Source of the DNA: Hyphomicrobiales bacterium
Lineage (GTDB): Bacteria > Pseudomonadota > Alphaproteobacteria > Rhizobiales > Xanthobacteraceae
Direction of reading: 5' to 3'
DNA: 5,630 nt
Assembly: GCA_003133345.1 (NCBI GenBank)
Contig: PKXB01000070.1
Span: forward strand, 16,513-22,142
Under the pieces are notes generated by a model. The model did not search any database. It had not been told where the DNA came from and worked only from the letters and a program-made list of their open reading frames with translations. Of the stretch, positions 1-5,630 are shown one piece after another; position 1 is the first letter of the stretch, and every line of letters begins with the position of its first letter. A program made the translations under genes and the position numbers.

Positions 1-82
1 CATCGTTCAGGGCCTTTTCGGCGACGCCGTGCGGCCCGATGCGCTGCTCGCGCGCGCTGTCGATGGATTGGACGATTGCCAT
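1..82 (-). CDS. N-terminal fragment of an unidentified gene, possibly pgi
   Basis: Only the first 27 codons are visible. They begin MAIVQSIDSARE and continue QRIGPHGVAEKAL before running off the left edge. The ATG at 82 has a GGAG about 12 nt upstream, which is a loose but usable spacing. An in-frame GTG at 106 would add eight residues and is an alternative start. There is no hydrophobic export signal, so a cytoplasmic product is likely. The gene lies 91 bp after the second M16 peptidase on the same strand and may be the next operon member. The IGPHG-type N-terminus vaguely recalls some alphaproteobacterial glucose-6-phosphate isomerases. That is an impression from memory, too weak to name the gene. 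It is clearly not the conserved N-terminus of MutL. Confidence 0.55.
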   Translation of the reverse strand, partial: MAIVQSIDSAREQRIGPHGVAEKALND

Positions 83-173
83 GGACTGTTGCCGCTCCGC
101 CGGCACAGGAATGCGGGGGTATTTGCCTAGAGTCGCGCGGGCGACGCAATGGGCAAAACAACGCGGGCGCCGG

Positions 174-1502
174 CTACTCGGTTCCGCTCGAGGTCAGCCC
201 TATCGGCCTACCGGCCACGGTGACCAGCATGCCGCCGCTATAGAGGCGCTTGGCTACCCGCCTGGCGTCCTCGATGCTGACGGCGTCGATCAGGCCGCCG
301 CGGCGCTCGATATAGTCGATGCCGAGATTATCGATCTGGATCTGCGTCAGTTGGGCGGCGATCTTGCCCGAGGTGTCGAGCGAGAGCGCATAGGAGCCCT
401 TGAGGAACGATTTCGCCGCCGCCAACTCGTCGGCGGTCGGGCCGTTCGCCGCCATGCGCTTGGTCTCAGCTTCGACGATCCCAAGCGCGTCGGCGGTGCG
501 GTCGGCGCGCGTAGCGGTGGTGCCGATCAGCACCGCGGCGCGCCTGAACCAGACTAAGCTGTCGGAGACGCCATAGGCTAGCCCGCGCTTTTCGCGCACT
601 TCCTTGTAGAGGCGCGAGGAGAAGGTGCCGCCGGCCAGGATGTGATTGACGATATAGCCGGCGATGAAGTCGGGGTCGTTGCGCGCAAGGCCCTGCCCGC
701 CGAAATTGACCACCGCCTGCGGCACGTCGAGATTGATCACGATGCGCCGGCCCAGCCCGCTTGGACTGGCATTGGCGACCGGCTTGAGATCGTTCTTGGC
801 CGGCAGGCCGGCGAAGGCGCGATCGATCAGCGCGCCGGCGGTCTTGGCATCAATGTCGCCGACGATCGAGATCGTCAGCTCGTTGCGCGCGAAGGCGCGG
901 CGCACATAATCGCGCATGTCGTCGGCGGTGATGCGCGGCACGGTCTCCAGCACGCCCTTGCTTTCGCGGCCATACGGATGGCCCGGGAAGGCCGTCTCCC
1001 ACCAGCGGTTACTGGCGAGACTGTTGGGACTGGTGGTTTCGCGCTGCAATGACGACATCACCTGCCCGCGCACCCGCTCGATCGCATCGGCGTCGAAGTG
1101 CGGCGCGCTTAGCGCGAGCCGCAAGAGATCGAAGGCCTCGTCGCGGTGCTCATTGAGCGTGCGCAGCGAGCCGTGGAAGTAGTCACGCACGACCTGGAAA
1201 CCGAGTTCGATGGCGTGGTTTTCCAGCCGCTCATGGTAGGTCTTGCCGTCGAGGTCGCCGGCGCCCTCGTCGAGCAGGTCGGCGGCGAGGTTGGCGGTGC
1301 CAGATTTTTCGGGCTCGTCTTGGGTGGAGCCGCCATGGAAGGCGAAATTGAGCGCGACCAGTGGCGCGGACTGCTCGCGCACCAGCCAGGCCTCGATGCC
1401 GGACGGGCTGACGATCTTTTCGATCTGCATCGCCGAGGCGGCAGACGCGCCCGCCAGCAGCGCAAGAGCGGCGAGCGCGGCGGCAGCCAAAAACCGCGTC
1501 AT
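174..1502 (-). CDS. Non-catalytic M16 peptidase-like partner subunit, exported
   Basis: This 442-residue protein belongs to the M16 (pitrilysin / processing peptidase) family, at the usual length of an M16B subunit. Residues 1-24 form a signal peptide (MTRF, then an Ala/Leu-rich core ending near ASA), so it should act in the periplasm or envelope. The first M16 domain spans about 28-220 and the second about 250-430. Where an active enzyme has HxxEH, the aligned residues are N71, A74 and D75, so it cannot bind catalytic zinc there. It keeps R303 and Y310 in EVREKRGLAYG, the Arg/Tyr pair that the non-zinc subunit of two-chain M16B enzymes contributes to the active site. The ATG at 1502 is chosen because a signal peptide follows at once, GGAG lies 8 nt upstream, and it overlaps the preceding stop as ATGA. 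A longer in-frame start at 1574 would add 24 non-signal residues inside the upstream gene. The likely role is substrate binding and activation of the catalytic partner; the substrate is unknown. Confidence 0.93.
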   Translation of the reverse strand: MTRFLAAAALAALALLAGASAASAMQIEKIVSPSGIEAWLVREQSAPLVALNFAFHGGSTQDEPEKSGTANLAADLLDEGAGDLDGKTYHERLENHAIELGFQVVRDYFHGSLRTLNEHRDEAFDLLRLALSAPHFDADAIERVRGQVMSSLQRETTSPNSLASNRWWETAFPGHPYGRESKGVLETVPRITADDMRDYVRRAFARNELTISIVGDIDAKTAGALIDRAFAGLPAKNDLKPVANASPSGLGRRIVINLDVPQAVVNFGGQGLARNDPDFIAGYIVNHILAGGTFSSRLYKEVREKRGLAYGVSDSLVWFRRAAVLIGTTATRADRTADALGIVEAETKRMAANGPTADELAAAKSFLKGSYALSLDTSGKIAAQLTQIQIDNLGIDYIERRGGLIDAVSIEDARRVAKRLYSGGMLVTVAGRPIGLTSSGTE

Positions 1503-1514
1503 GATTTTTTCTCC
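1499..1514 (-). promoter_or_regulatory. ATGA stop/start overlap with ribosome binding site of the second M16 gene
   Basis: The ATG of the second M16 gene (1502-1500) and the TGA of the first (1501-1499) share the four bases ATGA. A GGAG at 1514-1511 lies 8 nt before the ATG, inside the end of the first gene. This layout is typical of translational coupling, which keeps two partner subunits in similar amounts. It also settles the start of the second gene. Confidence 0.85.
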
Positions 1515-2872
1515 GCCTGCGGGCTCACGTCTTTGATCAGATAGCCGGTGACCGAGCGCTGCTTGTCGAGCCATTGGCGGGCGGCGTCCTGCACCTGCTC
1601 GACGGTGACCTCGCGGATGCGGTCCGGCCAGTGCCGCACGTCATTGACGGTGGCGCCGGTCATGATGGCGCTGCCGTACCAACGCGCCATGCTGACCTGA
1701 TTGTCCTGCGCATAGACCGCGTCGGCGATCATGCGGAACTTGGCGCGTTCCAGCTCCTCGGCCGATACGCCGTGCGCGATCACGTTAGCGATCACCGTGT
1801 CGGTCTCGGTTTCGAGCTGCGGCAGCGAGACGCCCGGGTGCGGCACGCCAAAGACGCCGAACTTCGACATGTCGAACGCGAAACTGTCGTAGCTGGCGCC
1901 GGCCATCACCGCGACGGGCTTGTCCACCACCAGCGCGCGGTAGAGCCGGCTGTTGGAACCGCTACCGAGGATATGCGCGAGCACCTCGATCGCTTCCGAT
2001 TGGCCCGGCTTGGCGGTGTGGAAAGACGGCACCAGATAGGCGCGCTGCATGACCGGCTGCTCGACCCGCGGGTCGGCGAGCGTGAGCGAGCGCACCGCCA
2101 CCGGCGGCGGTTCCTGCGGCCGCTGACGCGGCAGGATATTGTTGTGGCGGGCAACCTTGCCGTAGGTTTCTTCCGCAAGCTTGCGCGCAGTTTCCGGCTC
2201 GACGTCTCCGGCGATCACCACCACCGCATCGTTGGGCGCGTAGAAGCGCCGATAAAAGCCGATGGCGTCGTCGCGCGAAAGCTGCTCCATCTCGTGCCGC
2301 CAGCCGATCACCGGCTTGCCGTAAGGATGGTTGAGGAAAAGCGCGGCGTCGATCTGCTCGCCCAGCCGCGCGCGCGGATTGTTGGCGACTCGCTGATTCT
2401 GCTCCTCCAGGATGACATCGCGCTCGGGCAGCACGACCTGGTCGGTGAGCTGCAGGCCGGTCATGCGATCGGCCTCGAATTCCATCGCGGTCTTGAGCTT
2501 CTCGCTCGGCACGCGCTGATAAAATGCGGTGTAGTCGTTCGTGGTGAAGGCGTTTTCCTGGCCGCCGACGGAGGCAACCACTTGCGAGAAATGGCCGGTC
2601 GGATTCTTCGCGGTGCCCTTGAACATCAGGTGTTCGAGGAAGTGCGCGAGCCCGGACTTGCCCGCCGTCTCGTCGGCGGCACCGACCTTGTACCAGATCA
2701 TGTGCGTGACCACCGGCGCGCGGTGGTCGGGAATGACGACCAGCTCCAGTCCATTCGCCAGTGTGAAGTCGGCGACGGGAGCGCCCGCCGGCTCGGCGGC
2801 AAGCGATGGCGTCGCGAGCGCGGCGGCCAAGACCGCGATGGCGGCCGCGGAATTTATTCTTTTCAATGGCAC
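1499..2872 (-). CDS. Catalytic M16 zinc metallopeptidase, exported
   Basis: This 457-residue M16B peptidase has a signal peptide (residues 1-25 or 26, MPLKRIN then an Ala-rich core, cleavage near SLAA/EP), placing it in the periplasm or envelope. The inverted zinc motif H77-F-L-E80-H81 sits in the typical GLAHFLEHLMFKGT context. E157, in the ERDVILEE segment 76 residues after H81, matches the third zinc ligand. The first M16 domain covers about 35-225 and the second about 260-440. In the second domain, the stretch RLYRALVVDKPVAV has neither Arg nor Tyr at the positions of the pair kept by the partner. M16 enzymes cleave peptides or unfolded segments inside a closed two-half chamber; this one probably needs the adjacent subunit as its other half. 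The start is GTG at 2872, with only a weak AAGG 10 nt upstream; an in-frame TGA lies further upstream, and a TTG at codon 3 is a possible alternative. A 99-bp gap separates it from the preceding gene. The biological substrate cannot be read from the sequence. Confidence 0.95.
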   Translation of the reverse strand: MPLKRINSAAAIAVLAAALATPSLAAEPAGAPVADFTLANGLELVVIPDHRAPVVTHMIWYKVGAADETAGKSGLAHFLEHLMFKGTAKNPTGHFSQVVASVGGQENAFTTNDYTAFYQRVPSEKLKTAMEFEADRMTGLQLTDQVVLPERDVILEEQNQRVANNPRARLGEQIDAALFLNHPYGKPVIGWRHEMEQLSRDDAIGFYRRFYAPNDAVVVIAGDVEPETARKLAEETYGKVARHNNILPRQRPQEPPPVAVRSLTLADPRVEQPVMQRAYLVPSFHTAKPGQSEAIEVLAHILGSGSNSRLYRALVVDKPVAVMAGASYDSFAFDMSKFGVFGVPHPGVSLPQLETETDTVIANVIAHGVSAEELERAKFRMIADAVYAQDNQVSMARWYGSAIMTGATVNDVRHWPDRIREVTVEQVQDAARQWLDKQRSVTGYLIKDVSPQAEKKS

Positions 2873-2971
2873 GATTTTAAAACCTTGCAGCCTGCGTTGA
2901 TGCGCCCCACGCGAGGTTTCTCAGCCGGCACGCACGAATATTACAGGTCGGATCGGCTGGTGGCTGCGCGG
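2873..2971 (-). other. 99-bp intergenic gap before the M16 pair, no clear promoter
   Basis: This gap separates the secreted protein gene from the GTG of the catalytic M16 gene and is the longest in the window. It holds an AT-rich stretch next to the start (TTTTAAAATC) and the weak AAGG ribosome binding site at 2886-2883. CAGCCG and CGGCTG could form a 6-bp stem, but with a loop of about 26 nt. I find no convincing -35/-10 pair and no hairpin followed by a T-run, so an internal promoter is possible but not shown. Confidence 0.35.
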
Positions 2972-3712
2972 CTAGTTGGTCTTGCCGTCCACGGTACCGT
3001 GTGATTCTAGATAGTTCGTCGGCTTGGGAGCGGCGGTAGACTTACTGACGCCATAGGGCTGCTCCGGCGACGGCGTCTGGTAGCCTTGCGGCGGCTCGGT
3101 CAGAGCCGTGCGCGGCGGCTCGCTGGTAAAACTGCCGGCATCCGGTTGGTCTTTCCCGAACATCTTGCCCCAGAAACCGGGCTTGGTGCCGAGCTGCGAG
3201 GGCGAGAGCCGATCGCCCGAGCCGTTCGGCGAGGCCCGATAACCGTCATCGGTCCGGCGCGTCGTACGCGGCTTGGGTCCCGGCGCAATTTCATTCGGGC
3301 GCAGCGGGCGCTGCTCATTTCGCAGGGTCTCATCGGCATTCATGCTGACGTTACGCTCTTGCGCCGCTTCTTCCTTCCTGCGTTTCACGTCGGGATCGAC
3401 GGGCCAAGCCGGATTGTTTGCGAGCGCTGCGCCGGAATTTTCCGGCGGCGGGAGAGTATGGGTCGGCGGGAGCACCAGTGGCGCGCGCTCCCCGTAGCTG
3501 ATCGATTCGCTGCCGTCGCGTCGCAGGCCGAAGCCCTCGAGAATGCCGCGAATGATTTTGGTATCGATCGGCACGCCGTCGTCGTTATCGCCGGCGCGGG
3601 CCGGGGTGCCGGGCACGAGCAGGGCAGCGCCGAGCAGGCAGCCGAAAGCCGCGCGAGAAACCGTCCGCAGGCTGAATGTGGCCACCAAGCCTATCCGCAA
3701 TGTATCGGTCAT
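2972..3712 (-). CDS. Secreted proline-rich protein of unknown function, DUF3035/BamF-like motif
   Basis: This is a 246-residue protein that I do not firmly recognise. Residues 1-40 look like a signal peptide: a positively charged start, a hydrophobic core from about 22 to 33, and a PARA/GD cleavage site near residue 40. The mature part is hydrophilic, rich in Pro, Gly, Arg and Glu, and probably largely disordered. Ordered-looking pieces are IDTKIIRGILEGFGLR (49-64), YGERAPLVLPP followed by THTLPPP (73-90), a charged KRRKEEAAQER segment (110-120) and GFWGKMFGK (179-187). The RAPLVLPP...LPPP motif and the place just after lspA resemble DUF3035 proteins (BamF, a lipoprotein of the Caulobacter outer-membrane assembly complex). 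That link is inference: the only candidate lipobox cysteine, C25 in AFGC, precedes the hydrophobic run rather than following it. The ATG at 3712 is chosen over an upstream in-frame start at 3820, which would overlap lspA, because AAGGGA lies 5 nt upstream and the signal peptide follows. Confidence 0.8.
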   Translation of the reverse strand: MTDTLRIGLVATFSLRTVSRAAFGCLLGAALLVPGTPARAGDNDDGVPIDTKIIRGILEGFGLRRDGSESISYGERAPLVLPPTHTLPPPENSGAALANNPAWPVDPDVKRRKEEAAQERNVSMNADETLRNEQRPLRPNEIAPGPKPRTTRRTDDGYRASPNGSGDRLSPSQLGTKPGFWGKMFGKDQPDAGSFTSEPPRTALTEPPQGYQTPSPEQPYGVSKSTAAPKPTNYLESHGTVDGKTN

Positions 3713-3716
3713 CCGA

Positions 3717-3745
3717 TCCCTTACACCCCTTGCACATCCAAGGGG
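3717..3745 (-). promoter_or_regulatory. Hairpin beside the ribosome binding site of the secreted protein gene
   Basis: On the minus strand the leader contains CCCCTTG (3745-3739), a 6-nt loop, and CAAGGGG (3732-3726): a perfect 7-bp stem. Four bases later comes the ribosome binding site AAGGGA (3722-3717), 13 nt downstream of the hairpin's end being the last base before the ATG at 3712. The first arm could instead pair its CCCTT with the AAGGG of the ribosome binding site, giving two competing folds. No T-run follows the stem, so it is not a standard terminator. The structure is seen directly; a regulatory role is inference. Confidence 0.45.
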
Positions 3746-3779
3746 AACTCGCGTTTCGATCCCTGACCATTGGCCGGGA

Positions 3780-4292
3780 TCAGGGCGCTTTTTGGGCGCG
3801 CTCCCCGGCCAGGGACTCATACAGCAGGCCCATTACCCCGGCAACGATGGTGACATCGGCTAGGTTAAAAACATACCAGTTGAACCGCCAATTTGCCGTA
3901 GAAACGTGGAAAAGCACGAAGTCGGCGACCCAGCCATAGGCCAGCCGGTCGATGGCATTACCCACCGCCCCGCCAATAATCAGGCCCAGCGACAGCGCGG
4001 TCAGCCGGTCTTTGGCGCGCGCCAGCCACAGCCAGAGCAGCAGCACCGCCAGCGCTTTGAAGCCGAGCAGGACCCCGTGGCCCAGCGGCCCTTGGGTTTG
4101 GAACAGGCCATAGCTGATGCCGGTGTTGCGGGTGAGCACAAAATCGAAAAACGGGCCGAGGTGCACCGGATTGGCGGCGAGATCGAACACGAACAGCAAA
4201 TAAAGCTTGCTGGCCTGATCGATCAGGCATGCGATGGCCGCCACGGCAAGGCCGAAAAATGTAAGCGGACCATAAAGATAGCTGGCGCGCAT
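3780..4292 (-). CDS. lspA: Signal peptidase II (prolipoprotein signal peptidase)
   Basis: This 170-residue inner-membrane aspartyl protease removes the signal peptide of prolipoproteins after the lipobox cysteine has been lipidated by Lgt. All family signatures are present: D25-QASK near the end of the first membrane segment; N56-TGISYG; GGAVGNAIDR (107-116) with N112, D115 and R116; VADF with D124; and FNLAD with N143 and D146. By family knowledge D124 and D146 are the catalytic aspartates. Four hydrophobic segments are visible at about 8-26, 69-91, 97-114 and 139-158, matching the known four-helix topology. The length is typical. The ATG immediately follows the ileS stop codon with no spacer; GGAG of the ileS end lies 3 nt before it. 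The ileS-lspA pairing is common in proteobacteria. LspA has no evident functional link to IleRS, but fits the envelope-directed genes that follow. Confidence 0.98.
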   Translation of the reverse strand: MRASYLYGPLTFFGLAVAAIACLIDQASKLYLLFVFDLAANPVHLGPFFDFVLTRNTGISYGLFQTQGPLGHGVLLGFKALAVLLLWLWLARAKDRLTALSLGLIIGGAVGNAIDRLAYGWVADFVLFHVSTANWRFNWYVFNLADVTIVAGVMGLLYESLAGERAQKAP

Positions 4293-4299
4293 TTACTCC
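4290..4299 (-). promoter_or_regulatory. ileS-lspA junction: same-frame TAA-ATG with GGAG
   Basis: On the minus strand the order is GGAG (4299-4296), the ileS stop TAA (4295-4293) and the lspA start ATG (4292-4290), with no spacer. The two genes are in the same reading frame, separated by a single stop codon. The ribosome binding site sits closer to the ATG than usual (3 nt), so lspA translation probably depends on ribosomes finishing ileS. Confidence 0.75.
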
Positions 4300-5630
4300 G
4301 CCGCCTTGCGCATGGTTTCCCATTCGCGCAGCGCCTTGGCGTCGCGCGGCGAGACCTCCGGGTATTCGGGATCGGCGCCGATGCTGGTGAGAATCTTCCA
4401 CGAGCGCGCGCACTTAATGCCTTCGGCGAGACTGGGAATCACCGCGACGCCGGGCACATCTGGCAGGCTGAAAGCCCCGTCAGAACTGCCGACGTTACGC
4501 AAGGTCAACGCCGAGGTAATGCAGACCTCGGCCAGATCAACGCCGACGATGGCCTCGAACAAGTCTTCGTCGGTAACCAGAACAATCGGATGCGCTTCGA
4601 GAGAAGAACCGATGCGTTTTTGCGCGCGCTCGATCTCCAAGGCGCCGGTGACGACACGACGCACGGTCCTAACTTTGCGCCACTTGTCGGCGAGCTTGTC
4701 GTCGCGCCAGGCGGCCGGCACCTCGGGAAACAATTCGAGATGCACGGACTTGGCGTCGGCGCCATAACGCGCGGCCCAGGTTTCCTCCGCCGTGAAGCAC
4801 AACATGGGCGCCAGCCACACCACCGTGCAGTGGAACAGATGGTCGAGCACGGTGAGACAGGCCTTGCGCGTCGTGGACGAGTAAGGATCGCAATAGAGCG
4901 CGTCCTTGCGGATGTCGAAATAGAACGCCGACAAGTCCGAGGTCATGAAGGCGCTCAGCGCAGAGAAGATGCGCTTGTAATCGAAATCGGCGTAGGCCTT
5001 GCGCACTAGCTCGTCGAGTTCGGCCAGCCGGTGCAGCATCAGCCGCTCCAGCTCCGGCATCTGCTCGAACTTGACGCGTTCGTCTTCGTGGAAATGCGCG
5101 AGGCTGCCCAGCATCCAGCGCACGGTGTTGCGCAGCTTGCGATAGGTCTCGATCGTGGTCTTGAGAATTTCCGGCCCGATGCGCAGGTCGTCGGCGTAAT
5201 CCGACGCGCACACCCACATGCGCAGGATGTCGGCGCCGGATTGCTTGATCACGTCCTGCGGCGCGGTGACGTTGCCCATCGACTTCGACATCTTGCGGCC
5301 CTGCTCGTCGAGCACGAAGCCGTGCGTGAGCACCACGTCGAACGGCGCGCGTCCGCGCGTGCCGCATGATTCCAGCAGTGAGGAATGAAACCAGCCGCGG
5401 TGCTGGTCGCTGCCTTCCAGATACATCACCGTGTCCTGGCCGCCGTCGACCTTGCGCTTGATACCGGCGAGCTGCGGGAAATGCACCGGGTCCTCCAGCA
5501 CGAAGGCGTGCGTGGAGCCGGAATCGAACCAGACGTCGAGAATGTCGTCGACTTTTTTCCAGCCTTCCTTGGCGAGCTTGCCGAGGAAACGTTCTGCCGC
5601 ACCCGGCTTGTACCAGGCGTCGGCGCCCTC
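4293..5630 (-). CDS. ileS: Isoleucyl-tRNA synthetase, C-terminal part (5' end outside window)
   Basis: The visible 445 residues are roughly the C-terminal half of a class I synthetase that charges tRNA-Ile in the cytoplasm. The frame is open to the right edge, beginning [10 protein letters not shown]. Numbered from the edge, DVWFDSG lies at 32-38, [19 protein letters not shown] at about 70-88, and the ATP-binding KMSKS loop at 113-117 (5294-5280). The alpha-helical anticodon-binding domain follows at about 170-330, with [14 protein letters not shown] and FNF-like helices degenerate but recognisable. The N-terminal HIGH motif and the editing domain are missing only because the window ends. The C-terminus keeps one cysteine, in KCARSWK (about 406-412). 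It lacks the further CxxC pairs of the E. coli-type zinc finger and ends in a charged tail after [16 protein letters not shown] see no frameshift. It is the first visible gene of the likely operon. Confidence 0.98.
   Translation of the reverse strand, partial: EGADAWYKPGAAERFLGKLAKEGWKKVDDILDVWFDSGSTHAFVLEDPVHFPQLAGIKRKVDGGQDTVMYLEGSDQHRGWFHSSLLESCGTRGRAPFDVVLTHGFVLDEQGRKMSKSMGNVTAPQDVIKQSGADILRMWVCASDYADDLRIGPEILKTTIETYRKLRNTVRWMLGSLAHFHEDERVKFEQMPELERLMLHRLAELDELVRKAYADFDYKRIFSALSAFMTSDLSAFYFDIRKDALYCDPYSSTTRKACLTVLDHLFHCTVVWLAPMLCFTAEETWAARYGADAKSVHLELFPEVPAAWRDDKLADKWRKVRTVRRVVTGALEIERAQKRIGSSLEAHPIVLVTDEDLFEAIVGVDLAEVCITSALTLRNVGSSDGAFSLPDVPGVAVIPSLAEGIKCARSWKILTSIGADPEYPEVSPRDAKALREWETMRKAAE

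Noticed and set aside
132..145. Small inverted repeat (GTCGC / GCGAC, 4-nt loop) after the second M16 gene, considered as a terminator
   Set aside because: The stem is only 5 bp and no T-run follows it on the minus strand. In sequence this GC-rich such stems arise by chance.
1503..1574. Upstream in-frame start that would add 24 residues to the second M16 protein
   Set aside because: The extension lies inside the upstream gene, would bury the signal peptide, and lacks the well-placed GGAG that serves the ATG at 1502.
2873..2971. TGTAATATT considered as a -10 promoter element before the M16 genes
   Set aside because: It matches the consensus poorly and there is no TTGACA-like element at a suitable distance.
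1574..3004. A 476-codon plus-strand reading frame opposite the catalytic M16 gene
   Set aside because: It lies almost entirely antisense to a gene with clear family motifs. Its translation is rich in Arg, His, Asp and Gly with no recognisable domain, the usual product of reading the complement of a high-GC gene.
3713..3820. Upstream in-frame start that would add 36 residues to the secreted protein
   Set aside because: It would overlap the end of lspA and put a non-hydrophobic stretch before the signal peptide; the ATG at 3712 has a good ribosome site.
3906..5009. A 367-codon plus-strand reading frame opposite lspA and ileS
   Set aside because: It is antisense to two firmly identified genes, has low-complexity Gln/His/Arg-rich composition, and shows no domain or plausible start context.

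Overview
The window reads as a chromosomal housekeeping segment of a high-GC alphaproteobacterium, most likely of the Rhizobiales (Hyphomicrobiales). The evidence is the strong G/C bias at third codon positions, the gene order ileS - lspA - small secreted protein - two M16 peptidases, and the alphaproteobacterial style of the IleRS C-terminus. The order-level placement comes from recalled gene order and protein style, not from a search.

Every gene I can support lies on the minus strand, so transcription runs from high to low coordinates. From right to left: the C-terminal 445 codons of isoleucyl-tRNA synthetase (ileS, 5630-4293, 5' end outside the window); signal peptidase II (lspA, 4292-3780), whose ATG directly follows the ileS stop codon in the same frame; a secreted proline-rich protein of unknown function (3712-2972) with a motif like that of DUF3035/BamF proteins; a catalytic M16 zinc peptidase (2872-1499, GTG start); a non-catalytic M16 partner (1502-174) that overlaps it by an ATGA junction; and the first codons of a further gene (82-1) that leaves the window.

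The spacing (0 bp, 67 bp, 99 bp, a 4 bp overlap, 91 bp) suggests one long operon, or two with a possible internal start before the peptidases. ileS serves translation. lspA serves lipoprotein maturation at the inner membrane. The three following products all carry export signals, so the left part of the cluster acts in the cell envelope. The two M16 proteins look like the two halves of one heterodimeric protease: one carries the HxxEH zinc site, the other has lost it and keeps the Arg/Tyr pair.

I saw no tRNA or rRNA gene, CRISPR array, insertion sequence, phage gene or recognisable defence system. The long plus-strand reading frames are shadows of the minus-strand genes. The items most worth a second look are a perfect 7-bp hairpin next to the ribosome binding site of the secreted protein gene, the apparent lack of a lipobox in that protein, the division of active-site elements between the M16 pair, and the single-stop, same-frame ileS/lspA junction.
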